NCBI RefSeq assembly: GCF_018130955.1
Contig: NZ_JAFCJM010000022.1
Coordinates: 1 to 64,000 of the forward strand
Length of the DNA: 64,000 nucleotides
DNA from: Bradyrhizobium liaoningense
GTDB taxonomy: Bacteria; Pseudomonadota; Alphaproteobacteria; Rhizobiales; Xanthobacteraceae
Reading direction: 5' to 3'
The notes beneath the pieces were generated by a model that had not been told where the DNA came from, searched no databases, and was given only the letters and a program-made list of their open reading frames with translations. The translations under genes and the position numbers were made by a program. Of the stretch, positions 44,296-53,437 are shown piece by piece. How positions within the stretch are numbered: the stretch's first letter is position 1; the number at the start of each line of letters is the position of its first letter.

Positions 44296-46485
44296 CTAAG
44301 GCGCCGGGACTGCGGCCGATGTCATTGGAACAGCGCTGACTTCGTGCGTTGGCACGCGCTGCTCGGACTTTGCGGTCGCAACGGCGCTGCTTTCGAACCG
44401 CACGCGGTAGACCAGCACGTTCTCCATCACGCGCTGGACGTAGTTGCGCGTCTCCGACAGCGGAATGCGCTCGACCCAGTCGACCGGATCGACCTTGGGA
44501 TCGCGGGGATCGCCGCGCGCCTGCACCCATTCGCGCACGCGGCCGCGGCCGGCATTGTAGCCGGCAAAGGTCATGATCTGGTTGCCGCGATACTCGGACA
44601 GGAGCGCGCTGAGCTCGGCCGCGCCCATCTGCGTGTTGTAGACGGGATCGGAGACCATCTTGCTCCAGTCGTAGTTCAGCCCGAAGCGCTTTGCGGTGTC
44701 GCGGCCGGCTTCCGGCGTCACCTGCATCAGCCCGACGGCGTTGGCGGGCGACTTGTCGCGCTGGTCGAATGCGCTCTCGGTCCGCGCCACGCCGTAGATG
44801 ATGCTGAGCTCGATCTCGGGGGCGACCTGCTTGTGCGGGGGAATGCCGATGGTCGGGAAGGCGTAGTGGTCGAGCGCGAGCCCGCGGGCGAGTGCCGACT
44901 TGCCGATCTCGAGCATGGCGCGGGCGTCGTTGCGGCGGCCGGCCAGCTCGCCGAGCGCTTCGAGCATGCGCGCGTCCGTGCTCTGCTCGGCGAGATCGTC
45001 GGCGTAGTAATACACGACGTCGCGCTCGCCGACCTCGTAGAGCATCTCGGCGCCGCGCACGCGCTCGTCCATCGGCGCCGTCGTATCAGAGGCAAGCATG
45101 GCCGAAGGGGCGCGCAGCGCGATCCGGTCAAGCCCCAGCCTCGCGCGTGCGAGTTGGCCGTAATAGGCAGTCGGATAGCGCGCGGCGGCCGTGTAGCTGG
45201 CATGGGCGTCGGCAGTGGCGCCGAGCGCCTCCGCCGCGCGGCCGCGCCAGTAATGCGCACGCGACAGCGCGATCGGGTTGGGTGAGCCCTCGTCGATCGA
45301 GGCGAAATGCGCCAGCGCCGTCTGCGGCTCGTCGAGATAGCGCAGCGCAATCCAGCCGCACATGAAGTGGTAGTCGACGCGGTAGACCTCCATCGCTGGC
45401 ACGGCCGCCGTGCGTACCACGTCGTAAGCGGTCCTGAACTTGCCCTGGTCGAGCAGCTTGCGCGCGAGCAGCCGCCGCTCGCGCCACCAGGCATCGGTGT
45501 CCTGCAACGCCATGGTGTCGGGGGCGGCGGCCAGGATCACCTGCGCGGCGTCGTCGATGCGGTCCTTCTGCAGATGCCATTGCGCGCGGCAGAGCACATA
45601 GCCGAGGTCCTTGCGCGCATCTGAGGACAGGTCGTCCAGATAGTCCTTGGCCTTGTTGGCCTTGCCGGTGACGGCCGAGCAGGCCTTGACGATCGCCAGC
45701 GCATCCTCGTCGAGGTGCTTGGCTGCGCGCCGTGCGCCGGCGTAGTCCTTCACGCCGAGACGCTTGTCCATGCGGGCGCGATGGTCGTCCGCGGTGAGCA
45801 GGTCGCGGAACGCCTCGTAGCTGTCTTCCTCGCTACGTTCAGACAATTCGTCGGAGCGCCAGGCGTCGCGGACGAGGCGTGCGGCGCCGTCGCGGTCGCC
45901 CTCGGCGAGCAGCACGCGGGCGAGCGCGAACTTGCCCTTGGCGCTCAGCGGCTGATCCGCCGTGAAGCGGTGCACGGTCGCGGCATCGCTCTTCTCCTGC
46001 CACAGCCGCGCCTCCGCGCGCTTGCGCAACAACGACATGCTCGGCCATTCCGGATTGCCGGCGATGAATGCCGCGTAGCGGTTGAAATTCGCCGTGGTCT
46101 CGGAGTTGCGCAGGATGAACCACTCGGCGAGCTTTTGCCCTGCGGGCTCCGCGATCCGGTTGCGCGCCGCGGTCGCATCGTCGGTCTTGCCCTTGCGGGC
46201 GAGATCGATCGCGTCCTTCAGCGCGGCGAGGTCGCCGGTCAGCGCCGGCTTGGCCGGCGTCTCCACTTCATCGTCGTCCGACTTCTTGGACTTGCGCTTG
46301 GCCGCGGCGTGCTTCGAATGCCGGTGCTTGGCAGCGTTACGCTGCTTGCCGCCCTTCGAGTCCTTTTTGGCCTCGTGCGTCTTCTTCGGGTGGGAGGATT
46401 TTGCTTTCGCCCCAGCCTCCGTCGACAGAAGCGCGAGCGACATGAACGCAAAGACGTACGCAAGCGCACGTAGGCACTGGTTCAT
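44296..46485 (-). CDS. Soluble lytic murein transglycosylase (Slt family)
   Basis: 729 residues from the ATG at 46485, with AGGGGGA 7 bases upstream; the frame is open to 46566. A signal peptide (ALAYVFAFMSLALLSTEAGA) is followed by a basic Lys-rich region, a long helical superhelix and a C-terminal SLT domain with the catalytic glutamate in TESAFDQRDKSPANAVGLMQV and AGYNAGRGRVREW. It cleaves peptidoglycan to 1,6-anhydro-muropeptides in the periplasm. It is divergent from the cyclase gene across about 270 bases. Confidence 0.95.
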   Translation of the reverse strand: MNQCLRALAYVFAFMSLALLSTEAGAKAKSSHPKKTHEAKKDSKGGKQRNAAKHRHSKHAAAKRKSKKSDDDEVETPAKPALTGDLAALKDAIDLARKGKTDDATAARNRIAEPAGQKLAEWFILRNSETTANFNRYAAFIAGNPEWPSMSLLRKRAEARLWQEKSDAATVHRFTADQPLSAKGKFALARVLLAEGDRDGAARLVRDAWRSDELSERSEEDSYEAFRDLLTADDHRARMDKRLGVKDYAGARRAAKHLDEDALAIVKACSAVTGKANKAKDYLDDLSSDARKDLGYVLCRAQWHLQKDRIDDAAQVILAAAPDTMALQDTDAWWRERRLLARKLLDQGKFRTAYDVVRTAAVPAMEVYRVDYHFMCGWIALRYLDEPQTALAHFASIDEGSPNPIALSRAHYWRGRAAEALGATADAHASYTAAARYPTAYYGQLARARLGLDRIALRAPSAMLASDTTAPMDERVRGAEMLYEVGERDVVYYYADDLAEQSTDARMLEALGELAGRRNDARAMLEIGKSALARGLALDHYAFPTIGIPPHKQVAPEIELSIIYGVARTESAFDQRDKSPANAVGLMQVTPEAGRDTAKRFGLNYDWSKMVSDPVYNTQMGAAELSALLSEYRGNQIMTFAGYNAGRGRVREWVQARGDPRDPKVDPVDWVERIPLSETRNYVQRVMENVLVYRVRFESSAVATAKSEQRVPTHEVSAVPMTSAAVPAP

Positions 46486-46661
46486 TCCATGGTCCCCCTG
46501 CGAAACCATCAGTACAAACCAAGATCCCGCGAATCTTGCGGGCTTGAGCGGGACGAACGATACCACAGCATCGATTCGTGTCCTGCACGCTCATGTAACA
46601 TTGCGGCAAAAATGCCACCTTAAGGTCCGCGAACGAAAATGGAACCGGCAGGCGCTCAATC

Positions 46662-46677
46662 GTAAATAGGCGTTAAC
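46662..46677 (+). promoter_or_regulatory. CtrA-like box between transglycosylase and cyclase genes
   Basis: GTAA, seven bases, TTAAC: one mismatch to TTAA-N7-TTAA. It lies 81 bases before the cyclase ATG and in the divergent region with the transglycosylase gene, so it could serve either. Inference from one site. Confidence 0.4.
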
Positions 46678-46757
46678 GATTTCGTCGCGTGTTCCCGGGA
46701 ACAAATCCGGTGTATGAGTTCCCACGGTCGCCCCCGAGAGCTCACCTGTCGCAATCC

Positions 46758-48491
46758 ATGCCGCTGTTCAACCAGTCGATCAGGCGCAAGATCGTCGGTA
46801 TCGCCCTCGGACTGATCGTCCTGATGGTGATCACCTCCATACTGTCGATGGTGATGTCCAGCCGGGTCGGGGTCCTCTTGGACGAACTTACCAACCGCTA
46901 CATTCCGGCCTACGGTCATCTGGCGCGGGCCAACATTCGCTCGCTCGAGCGCGCGCTGGCGCTGCGGCGCATGGTGATCGCCAAGATGCAGACGCCCTCG
47001 GACGAGGAGTCTTATGCGGCCCGGCTTCGCGAGTTTCAGGCGGCCGATAGCCAGATCGAGCAGGAGGCGGAAGAGGCGCGCAAGCTGATCAACGCGATCA
47101 TCGACGACGTCAACACGCCGTCGGACAACGCCGCACTGGCGCGGATCGAGACCCGGATCGAAACGGCGGTCACGGAGCTTCGCCGGGAGCTCGACGCGGA
47201 CCACGCAAGGCTGCTCAAGCAGCTTGACGCCAGGGACATGACGGAGGCGCGCAACACGCTCACGCATATCGACCTGCTGCGCGACCAGTTCACCCAGAAG
47301 ATTGATCTGGTCCGTGCCGACATGCTGGCGCAGGTCTTCGCCAGCACCTCGCAGGTGATCCGCCACCAGAAGCAGGCGATCATCATTTCGGGAATCGTCA
47401 CCCTGCTTGCGGCAATTATCGGGCTCGCTTTCGCGCTGCTCGTCAGTAGCGGCATCACCCGCCCGGTGCGGCTGTTGCTCGCGGGCACCCGCGAGGTCGA
47501 GGCCGGCCGCTTCGACCAGCCGATCAGCGTCTCCACCCAGGACGAGATCGGCGAGCTTGCGAGAGCCTTCAACCGGATGATCGAGCAGCTGCGCCAGAAC
47601 GAGCGCATCCGCGAAACCTTCGGCCGCTACATCGATCCCAAGGTGGTGCAGGGGCTGATCGACCGGCCGGAGGTCGCCGTCGACGGCGAGCGCCGCGTGA
47701 TGACCATCATGTTCTGCGACATGAGCGGCTTCACAGCGATGAGCGAAGGCATGACGCCGCGCGGCCTCGTCAGGGTCATGAACCACTATTTCACGGTCAT
47801 GTCGGCGCCGATCCGGAAGAGTCGCGGCGTCATCGACAAATATATCGGCGACGCCATCATGGCCTATTGGGGCCCGCCCTTCATCGAGGAGGCCGAGCAG
47901 GCGCAGCTTGCCTGCCTCGCAGCACTCGACATGGTGGGCCAGGTGCCGGCGCTGCAGCAGCAACTGCCCGATCTGCTCGGCATCCGTGCCATGCCGGCGC
48001 AGTGCGACCTGCGCGTCGGCATTGCAACCGGCGAAGTGCTCACCGGCAGCATCGGCTCCGAGCTGATGATGAGCTTCACGGTGATGGGCGACGCCGTGAA
48101 CCTCGCCTCGCGCCTGGAGGCCGCCAACAAGATCTATGGCAGCCGCATCCTGGTCGCGCAGGCCACGGCCGAGGCGCTGAAGGACAGCGTCGAGCTGCGC
48201 GAGATCGATCGCATCGCGGTTGCCGGCCAGAGCGTGCCGCAGGCGGTGTTCGAGGTGATGACGAGGGCGGGTCAGCTGTCCGCGCAGCAGGAGGGCCTGC
48301 GGACACGTTACGCCGAGGGTCTTGCGGCCTATCGCGCGGGGCGCTGGGACGAGGCGCGCACCGCCTTCAACGCGGCGCTTGAATTCGCTCCCGGCGACGG
48401 CCCGTCGCGGACGCTGCTCGCCCGCATCGACCAGCTTCAGGCGCATCCGCCGGCCGACTGGGACGGCGCCTGGCGCATGGAGCAGAAGTAG
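46758..48491 (+). CDS. Class III adenylate/guanylate cyclase, membrane anchored with HAMP
   Basis: 577 residues from the ATG at 46758. Transmembrane helix near 12-35, a periplasmic helical bundle, a second helix near 205-230, a HAMP domain, and a C-terminal class III catalytic domain: MTIMFCDMSGFTAMSE (metal Asp), DKYIGDAIMAYWG, GEVLTGSIGS and GDAVNLASRLEAANK. A TPR-like helical tail follows. It makes cAMP or cGMP in response to an unknown signal, and is a possible source of ligand for the glutaminase fusion. Confidence 0.92.
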   Translation: MPLFNQSIRRKIVGIALGLIVLMVITSILSMVMSSRVGVLLDELTNRYIPAYGHLARANIRSLERALALRRMVIAKMQTPSDEESYAARLREFQAADSQIEQEAEEARKLINAIIDDVNTPSDNAALARIETRIETAVTELRRELDADHARLLKQLDARDMTEARNTLTHIDLLRDQFTQKIDLVRADMLAQVFASTSQVIRHQKQAIIISGIVTLLAAIIGLAFALLVSSGITRPVRLLLAGTREVEAGRFDQPISVSTQDEIGELARAFNRMIEQLRQNERIRETFGRYIDPKVVQGLIDRPEVAVDGERRVMTIMFCDMSGFTAMSEGMTPRGLVRVMNHYFTVMSAPIRKSRGVIDKYIGDAIMAYWGPPFIEEAEQAQLACLAALDMVGQVPALQQQLPDLLGIRAMPAQCDLRVGIATGEVLTGSIGSELMMSFTVMGDAVNLASRLEAANKIYGSRILVAQATAEALKDSVELREIDRIAVAGQSVPQAVFEVMTRAGQLSAQQEGLRTRYAEGLAAYRAGRWDEARTAFNAALEFAPGDGPSRTLLARIDQLQAHPPADWDGAWRMEQK

Positions 48492-48662
48492 CCCCCGCAG
48501 CGCACCTCATCCTGCGGATGCCGTCAGCTATGGAAAGTCGCCCGCCGACGATCGACGCCGCGCCAACAAAAAATAATTCGATCGCATAACGATGTTGGCG
48601 GTGACGTATCTGGCGGGCTTAGGTTGGATGTCCTTCGAAGGCGTACTGATGGGGACACGCCG

Positions 48663-48839
48663 ATGACAGATCTCGAGGACAGGCTGGAACGTTTCGAGAC
48701 GCTCACCGCCGAATGCGAGTTGATCGCCAAGCTTGCAACCGAATCGGCCAAACGGGAACTCTACCTGAGGCTCGCGGAGAGCTATCGCGAACTGGCCGCC
48801 GATATGAAACAGGCCATCGCGACCAGGCACGCGGCATAG
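48663..48839 (+). CDS. Small helical hypothetical protein (58 residues)
   Basis: ATG at 48663 with GGGG upstream. It is predicted to be entirely helical and amphipathic (EDRLERFETLTAECELIAKLATES, ELYLRLAESYRELAADM), rich in Glu, Leu and Ala, suited to a coiled coil or small dimer. No family recognised by eye. Lies alone after the cyclase. Confidence 0.6.
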   Translation: MTDLEDRLERFETLTAECELIAKLATESAKRELYLRLAESYRELAADMKQAIATRHAA

Positions 48840-49035
48840 CGCAGGGGCACCGTCTCGCATCGCGGATGGGAGCGAGCCGAAGTCGAAAGTCCTTCTTAAG
48901 AATTGACGCGCATCCTTTGCGGACGTGGCTGATTGCGTCGATGCGCAATTCGCCGTGGTGGGAATGCTGGGGCTTGCTGCCGGTGCAGGAGGCCTCATGG
49001 AATAGCGCGTTGTCCTTGCTCTCCAGGGCGATCCC

Positions 49036-49251
49036 ATGCGGGCTGTTGCGGTCATACTCCTTCTTGGACTGACGGTCGCCGGCTGCGAGCCGGAGCAGGA
49101 CATCACCGGTGCTACGCCCGTCTGTCCGATGCGCCTCTACAGCTCCTTCAATCCCAAGGAGATGAATCAGTGCGTGGCCGCCTGCAAGGCGTGCGACCGC
49201 GGCAATACGGTCACCTGCACGACATCCTGCACTCTCAAGGGCGCACGATGA
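49036..49251 (+). CDS. Small cysteine-rich lipoprotein
   Basis: 71 residues. MRAVAVILLLGLTVAGC is a signal peptide with a lipobox (VAGC), so Cys17 should be lipidated. The mature part has six further cysteines (CPM, CVAACKACDRG, CTTSC), suggesting disulfides. It overlaps the end of the convergent DUF418 gene by 17 bases. Function unknown. Confidence 0.7.
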   Translation: MRAVAVILLLGLTVAGCEPEQDITGATPVCPMRLYSSFNPKEMNQCVAACKACDRGNTVTCTTSCTLKGAR

Positions 49252-50392
49252 CCGGGGCTGAGCCGGCTTTCCGGAACGCAGGCGCGCGCCCGTACATCAG
49301 CGCCCGCCACAGCCATTCGATCGGCCCGTAGGCGAAGCGGGCGAGCCACATGCGGCTGATGGCGCTCTGCGCGACATAGATGACGAGGACAAGGTACAGG
49401 CCGGTGACGGAGCCGAGCTTGCCGAACAGTCCGAGGCCGTAGCCGTAGAAGATGAAGCCGAGCACGACCGACTGCGTGATGTAGTTGGTGAAGGCCATGC
49501 GGCCGACGGGCTCGGCCCAGCGCAACCATCGCACGCCGATGGACGTCTGCTCCGCAGCGATCACCAGGGCGGCGTAGCCGGCCGCAAGGACGATGGGACT
49601 GCCGAGGCCCGGGTCGTCATGCGGGCGCGGGGCGAGGGCTAGGCCAAACGCGATCGCGGCGACGCCGACGATCAGGATCAGCGTGCGATGGCGTTGCGCG
49701 GTCGCGCCAAAAAGGTCGGCGCGCCAGCACAGGATGCCAACCAGAAACAGTCCGATCGTGCGCGAGAAGACAAAATAATGCAGCGTCAGCATCGCGGGCA
49801 GCTCCTGCACGCGATGCCTCAGCACGTCCAGGAAGCTCCCGGTCGGATAGATCTGGTTCGCTGTCTGTACCAGCGTGTAGATGGCGTAATCACTCGGGAA
49901 GCTGATCGCGCTCGGAAGCCACGGCTGGAGAACGTAGAAGGCGAGGGCGATCATAGCTGCGACGGCGACGATCCAGCCCGGCGCGAACAGGAACGGCAGT
50001 GCCACGAACCCGGCCAGCGCATATTCGGTGAGGATGTCACCGTTCCAGATCAGAACCAGATGGATCAGGCCGAACAGCAGAAGCACGAGGAGCCGCCTGA
50101 CGAGCAGGATCGTTCGTCGCGGTGATGTTGCGAGCCGGTCGAACTGGATCGCGAGGCCGACGCCGAACAGGAAGGAGAACAGGGCGAACGCCTTCATCTC
50201 GACGAACAGCATGAGCGCGGTATTGACGACGCCGTTGCAGCCGGCGTCCGGCGTCACGGTCTGGAATTGCCGGAAGATCGAGACGCGAAATTCGCTCTCC
50301 AGGTTGATCGCGAGCACGCCGAACAGCGCGAGCCCGCGCAACGCGTCGATCGCGCCTATCCGGCGCGCGGGGGCGATCGGCGCTTGTGTCAT
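49235..50392 (-). CDS. DUF418 polytopic membrane protein
   Basis: 385 residues with about nine hydrophobic segments. IGAIDALRGLALFGVLAINLE at the start, and the C-terminal GRMAFTNYITQSVVLGFIFY and FAYGPIEWLWRALMYG match DUF418 (YeiB-like) proteins. They sit in the inner membrane; a transport or acyl-transfer role is guessed for the family but unproven. Converges with the small lipoprotein gene. Confidence 0.88.
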   Translation of the reverse strand: MTQAPIAPARRIGAIDALRGLALFGVLAINLESEFRVSIFRQFQTVTPDAGCNGVVNTALMLFVEMKAFALFSFLFGVGLAIQFDRLATSPRRTILLVRRLLVLLLFGLIHLVLIWNGDILTEYALAGFVALPFLFAPGWIVAVAAMIALAFYVLQPWLPSAISFPSDYAIYTLVQTANQIYPTGSFLDVLRHRVQELPAMLTLHYFVFSRTIGLFLVGILCWRADLFGATAQRHRTLILIVGVAAIAFGLALAPRPHDDPGLGSPIVLAAGYAALVIAAEQTSIGVRWLRWAEPVGRMAFTNYITQSVVLGFIFYGYGLGLFGKLGSVTGLYLVLVIYVAQSAISRMWLARFAYGPIEWLWRALMYGRAPAFRKAGSAPVIVRP

Positions 50393-50470
50393 CGTACTTT
50401 CCGGTCCCGAAGCAAGGCAGATGTGATAGGATCCGTGTGGCCGAGATCAAGCGGCATTGGCGCACAATCC

Positions 50471-50487
50471 TACTTTGCATGGGGTTG
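50471..50487 (+). repeat. Short repeated motif TACTTTGCATGGGGTTG, copy 1
   Basis: Shares TTGCATGGGGTTG with 58808-58824 in another intergenic region. Possibly a dispersed short element or a conserved protein-binding site. Confidence 0.4.
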
Positions 50488-50720
50488 ATTTCGACAAATG
50501 GGGACTCGCCTGGGTCGAGGCGTGAGTCGCGTCGGCCGGCGTGGACGGAGATGTGGGCCTGTGGTCCGGAAATCTCAGGTTGTCTATTTGTTGTTTTGGG
50601 ATGTAGTCAAGGTCGCTGAAATCGTGGCCCGAGAGCCACGAATGTAGCGTCATTGCAACAGTCGGGTCGGATTTAACCGTCATCCCAGCCCGTTTGGGGG
50701 CGCGCCGCTTTTTGGCCACA

Positions 50721-50757
50721 CCCCTGCATGAATAAAATCTTCATAAGGTTTTAGGGG
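50721..50757 (+). other. Leader hairpin upstream of ilvD
   Basis: Outer arms CCCCT/AGGGG enclose AAAATCTT-CAT-AAGGTTTT (one wobble pair), 100 bases before the ilvD ATG. No Val/Leu/Ile-rich leader peptide was seen, so classic attenuation is not supported. Confidence 0.35.
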
Positions 50758-50858
50758 CTGCGGCTGGCTCGCGACGGCGAAGGAAATCCCAAGGTCGATT
50801 CAAATCTTGGGTCCGATTTTCCGGGTCTGACAAGGTTGGCCGAGGAAACTGGTTCGCG

Positions 50859-52583
50859 ATGAACGTCAAGACCAACATCAAGGGCAGGCTGCCGAGCCGT
50901 CACGTGACGGAAGGTCCTGCGCGCGCGCCTCATCGCTCGTACTTCTACGCCATGGGTCTGACCACCGAGCAGATCCACCAGCCCTTCGTCGGCGTCGCCT
51001 CCTGCTGGAACGAGGCCGCACCCTGCAACATCGCCCTGATGCGCCAGGCACAGGCGGTGAAGAAGGGCGTCGCCTCCGCCGGTGGCACCCCGCGCGAATT
51101 CTGCACCATCACTGTGACTGACGGCATCGCCATGGGCCATGACGGCATGCGCTCCTCGCTGCCGTCGCGGGAATGCATTGCCGATTCCGTTGAGCTCACC
51201 GTCCGCGGCCACGCCTATGACGCGCTGGTAGGCCTCGCCGGCTGCGACAAGTCGCTGCCGGGCATGATGATGGCGATGGTCCGCCTCAACGTGCCCTCGA
51301 TCTTCATCTACGGCGGCTCGATCCTGCCCGGCAATTTCCGCGGACAGCAGGTCACCGTGCAGGACATGTTCGAGGCCGTCGGCAAGCACTCGGTCGGCGC
51401 CATGTCCGACGAGGACCTCGACGAGATCGAGCGCGTGGCGTGTCCGTCGGCCGGTGCGTGCGGTGCACAATTCACGGCCAACACCATGGCGACCGTGTCG
51501 GAGGCCATCGGGCTGGCGCTGCCTTACTCGGCCGGTGCCCCCGCGCCGTATGAAATCCGCGACGCCTTTTGTATGACCGCCGGCGAGAAAGTGATGGAGC
51601 TGATCGCCCAAAACATCCGGCCGCGCGACATCGTCACCCGCAAGGCCCTGGAGAACGCGGCCGCTGTAGTTGCTGCCTCCGGCGGATCGACCAATGCTGC
51701 GCTGCACCTGCCGGCGATCGCGCATGAGTGCGGCATCAAGTTCGACCTGTTCGACGTGGCGGAAATCTTCAAAAAGACACCATATGTCGCGGATTTGAAG
51801 CCGGGCGGCCGTTATGTCGCCAAAGACATGTTTGAAGTTGGCGGCATCCCGCTTCTGATGAAGACGCTGCTCGACAACGGATATCTCCACGGTGATTGCC
51901 TCACCGTCACTGGCCGGACGATCGCGGAAAACCTCAAGAGCGTGAAATGGAATCCGCACCAGGATGTGGTGCACCCGGCAGATAAACCGATCACCGTCAC
52001 GGGAGGTGTGGTCGGCCTGAAGGGCAATTTGGCGCCAGAAGGTGCGATCGTGAAAGTCGCGGGAATGTCCAACCTGAGGTTTACCGGCCCGGCTCGCTGT
52101 TTCGACCGGGAGGAGGACGCCTTTGAGGCCGTCCAGAACCGGACCTATAAGGAAGGCGAAGTCATCGTGATCCGCTACGAGGGCCCCAAGGGCGGCCCCG
52201 GCATGCGGGAAATGCTCCAGACCACCGCGGCGCTGACCGGGCAGGGCATGGGCGGCAAGATCGCGCTCATCACCGACGGCCGGTTCTCCGGCGCCACCCG
52301 TGGGTTCTGCATCGGCCATGTCGGCCCTGAGGCCGCGGTCGGCGGCCCGATCGGCCTGCTCGAGGACGGCGACATCATCGAGATCGACGCCGTCGACGGT
52401 ACCCTTAACGTAAAATTGAGCGACGACGAGCTGGCTCAACGCAAGACCAAATGGCGCGCTCGCGCGACTAACCATACGTCGGGTGCGCTCTGGAAGTATG
52501 CTCAGCAGGTAGGGCCAGCAGTCGGTGGGGCAGTAACCCATCCCGGTGGCGCGCACGAGAAGCAGTGCTATGCGGACATCTAG
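50859..52583 (+). CDS. ilvD: Dihydroxy-acid dehydratase
   Basis: 574 residues. The iron-sulfur cluster cysteines lie in LAGCDKSLPGMMMA and ACPSAGACGAQFTANTMA; PGNFRGQ and ITDGRFSGATRGFCIGHVGPEA are also intact. It dehydrates dihydroxy-isovalerate and dihydroxy-methylvalerate in valine and isoleucine synthesis in the cytosol. Its 3' end overlaps the ExoR-like gene by 14 bases. A 465-base gap precedes it. Confidence 0.97.
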   Translation: MNVKTNIKGRLPSRHVTEGPARAPHRSYFYAMGLTTEQIHQPFVGVASCWNEAAPCNIALMRQAQAVKKGVASAGGTPREFCTITVTDGIAMGHDGMRSSLPSRECIADSVELTVRGHAYDALVGLAGCDKSLPGMMMAMVRLNVPSIFIYGGSILPGNFRGQQVTVQDMFEAVGKHSVGAMSDEDLDEIERVACPSAGACGAQFTANTMATVSEAIGLALPYSAGAPAPYEIRDAFCMTAGEKVMELIAQNIRPRDIVTRKALENAAAVVAASGGSTNAALHLPAIAHECGIKFDLFDVAEIFKKTPYVADLKPGGRYVAKDMFEVGGIPLLMKTLLDNGYLHGDCLTVTGRTIAENLKSVKWNPHQDVVHPADKPITVTGGVVGLKGNLAPEGAIVKVAGMSNLRFTGPARCFDREEDAFEAVQNRTYKEGEVIVIRYEGPKGGPGMREMLQTTAALTGQGMGGKIALITDGRFSGATRGFCIGHVGPEAAVGGPIGLLEDGDIIEIDAVDGTLNVKLSDDELAQRKTKWRARATNHTSGALWKYAQQVGPAVGGAVTHPGGAHEKQCYADI

Positions 52584-53412
52584 GCGTACCATAGTTGCGT
52601 TTGTGTTGGGGGCCGCGGCGTTGGCCATGCCGGCGCATGCCTTCGACGGTGCGCCGGTCAATCAGAAAGACGCCACGATTCCAGTGGGTTCGCCGGCGCC
52701 GAATGCCGCCGGCGCGCTGCGCAAGGCTGTACCTTCCGCGCCCACCGCACCCGAGACCTCGTCGCTGAGCGCGCTGCAATACGCAGCCGAGGGCGGCCAT
52801 TACGCCGCGCAGTGGAAGCTGGGGCGCATGTACGCCAATGGTGACGGCGTTGCCCAGGACGACCTGCGCGCCTTCGAATATTTCAGCCGGATCGCCAATG
52901 CGCATGCCGAGGACAGCCCGTCGGCGCCGCAGGCGCAGATCGTGGCCAACGCCTTCATCGCGCTCGGCCGCTACTACCTCAGCGGCATCCCGAACTCGAA
53001 GATCAAGGCGGACCAGGAGCGGGCGCGGGAAATGTTCTCCTATGCCGCGTCCTATTTCGGCAATGCGGACGCGCAGTACGATCTCGCCCGGCTCTATCTG
53101 AAGACGCCGGACGCCTCGCGCGAGGATTTCACCTATGGCGCGCGCTGGCTCCGGCTTGCCGCGCAGAAGGGCCATCACCAGGCGCAGGCACTGCTCGGGC
53201 AGATGCTGTTCAACGGTGACCGCCTGCCGCCGCAGCGGGCGCGCGGCCTGATGTGGCTGACGCTGGCACGTGACGCCGCGCGTGACGGCGGGAGCGCTGA
53301 CGAGGCCTGGATCCAGGAAAGCTTCAATCGCGCCTATGCAAAGGCCTCCGACGACGACCGCGCCATGTGCTACCAGATGCTGGCGCAGTGGTTGCAGGGT
53401 CGGCGAGAATAG
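52570..53412 (+). CDS. ExoR-like periplasmic Sel1-repeat regulator
   Basis: 280 residues from the ATG at 52570 (a GTG at 52546 is in frame). A signal peptide (TIVAFVLGAAALAMPAHA) precedes Sel1-like repeats: YAAEGGHYAAQWKLGRMYANGDGV, AASYFGNADAQYDLARLYL and LAAQKGHHQAQALLGQMLFNG. The size and layout match ExoR, the periplasmic inhibitor of the ExoS/ChvI system that controls exopolysaccharide and motility in rhizobia. exoS/chvI are not here. It overlaps ilvD and is probably translated from the same message. Confidence 0.8.
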   Translation: MRTSRRTIVAFVLGAAALAMPAHAFDGAPVNQKDATIPVGSPAPNAAGALRKAVPSAPTAPETSSLSALQYAAEGGHYAAQWKLGRMYANGDGVAQDDLRAFEYFSRIANAHAEDSPSAPQAQIVANAFIALGRYYLSGIPNSKIKADQERAREMFSYAASYFGNADAQYDLARLYLKTPDASREDFTYGARWLRLAAQKGHHQAQALLGQMLFNGDRLPPQRARGLMWLTLARDAARDGGSADEAWIQESFNRAYAKASDDDRAMCYQMLAQWLQGRRE

Positions 53413-53437
53413 TCGCCGGTGCTGACCGGCGCGCGCG

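Larger units (their letters stand above)
50393..50858. other. Long gap upstream of ilvD
   Basis: About 465 bases. An open frame on the minus strand (50447-50719) has no recognisable domain and a Pro/Thr/Ser-rich tail, so I do not call it. The gap contains a copy of the TTGCATGGGGTTG motif (50471-50487) and a hairpin at 50721-50757; the ilvD promoter must lie here. Confidence 0.5.

Noticed and set aside
46656..48446. 596-codon minus-strand frame opposite the cyclase
   Set aside because: Shadow of a gene with intact catalytic motifs.
50447..50719. 90-codon minus-strand frame upstream of ilvD
   Set aside because: No domain, no ribosome-binding site, Pro/Ser/Thr-rich tail; probably chance.
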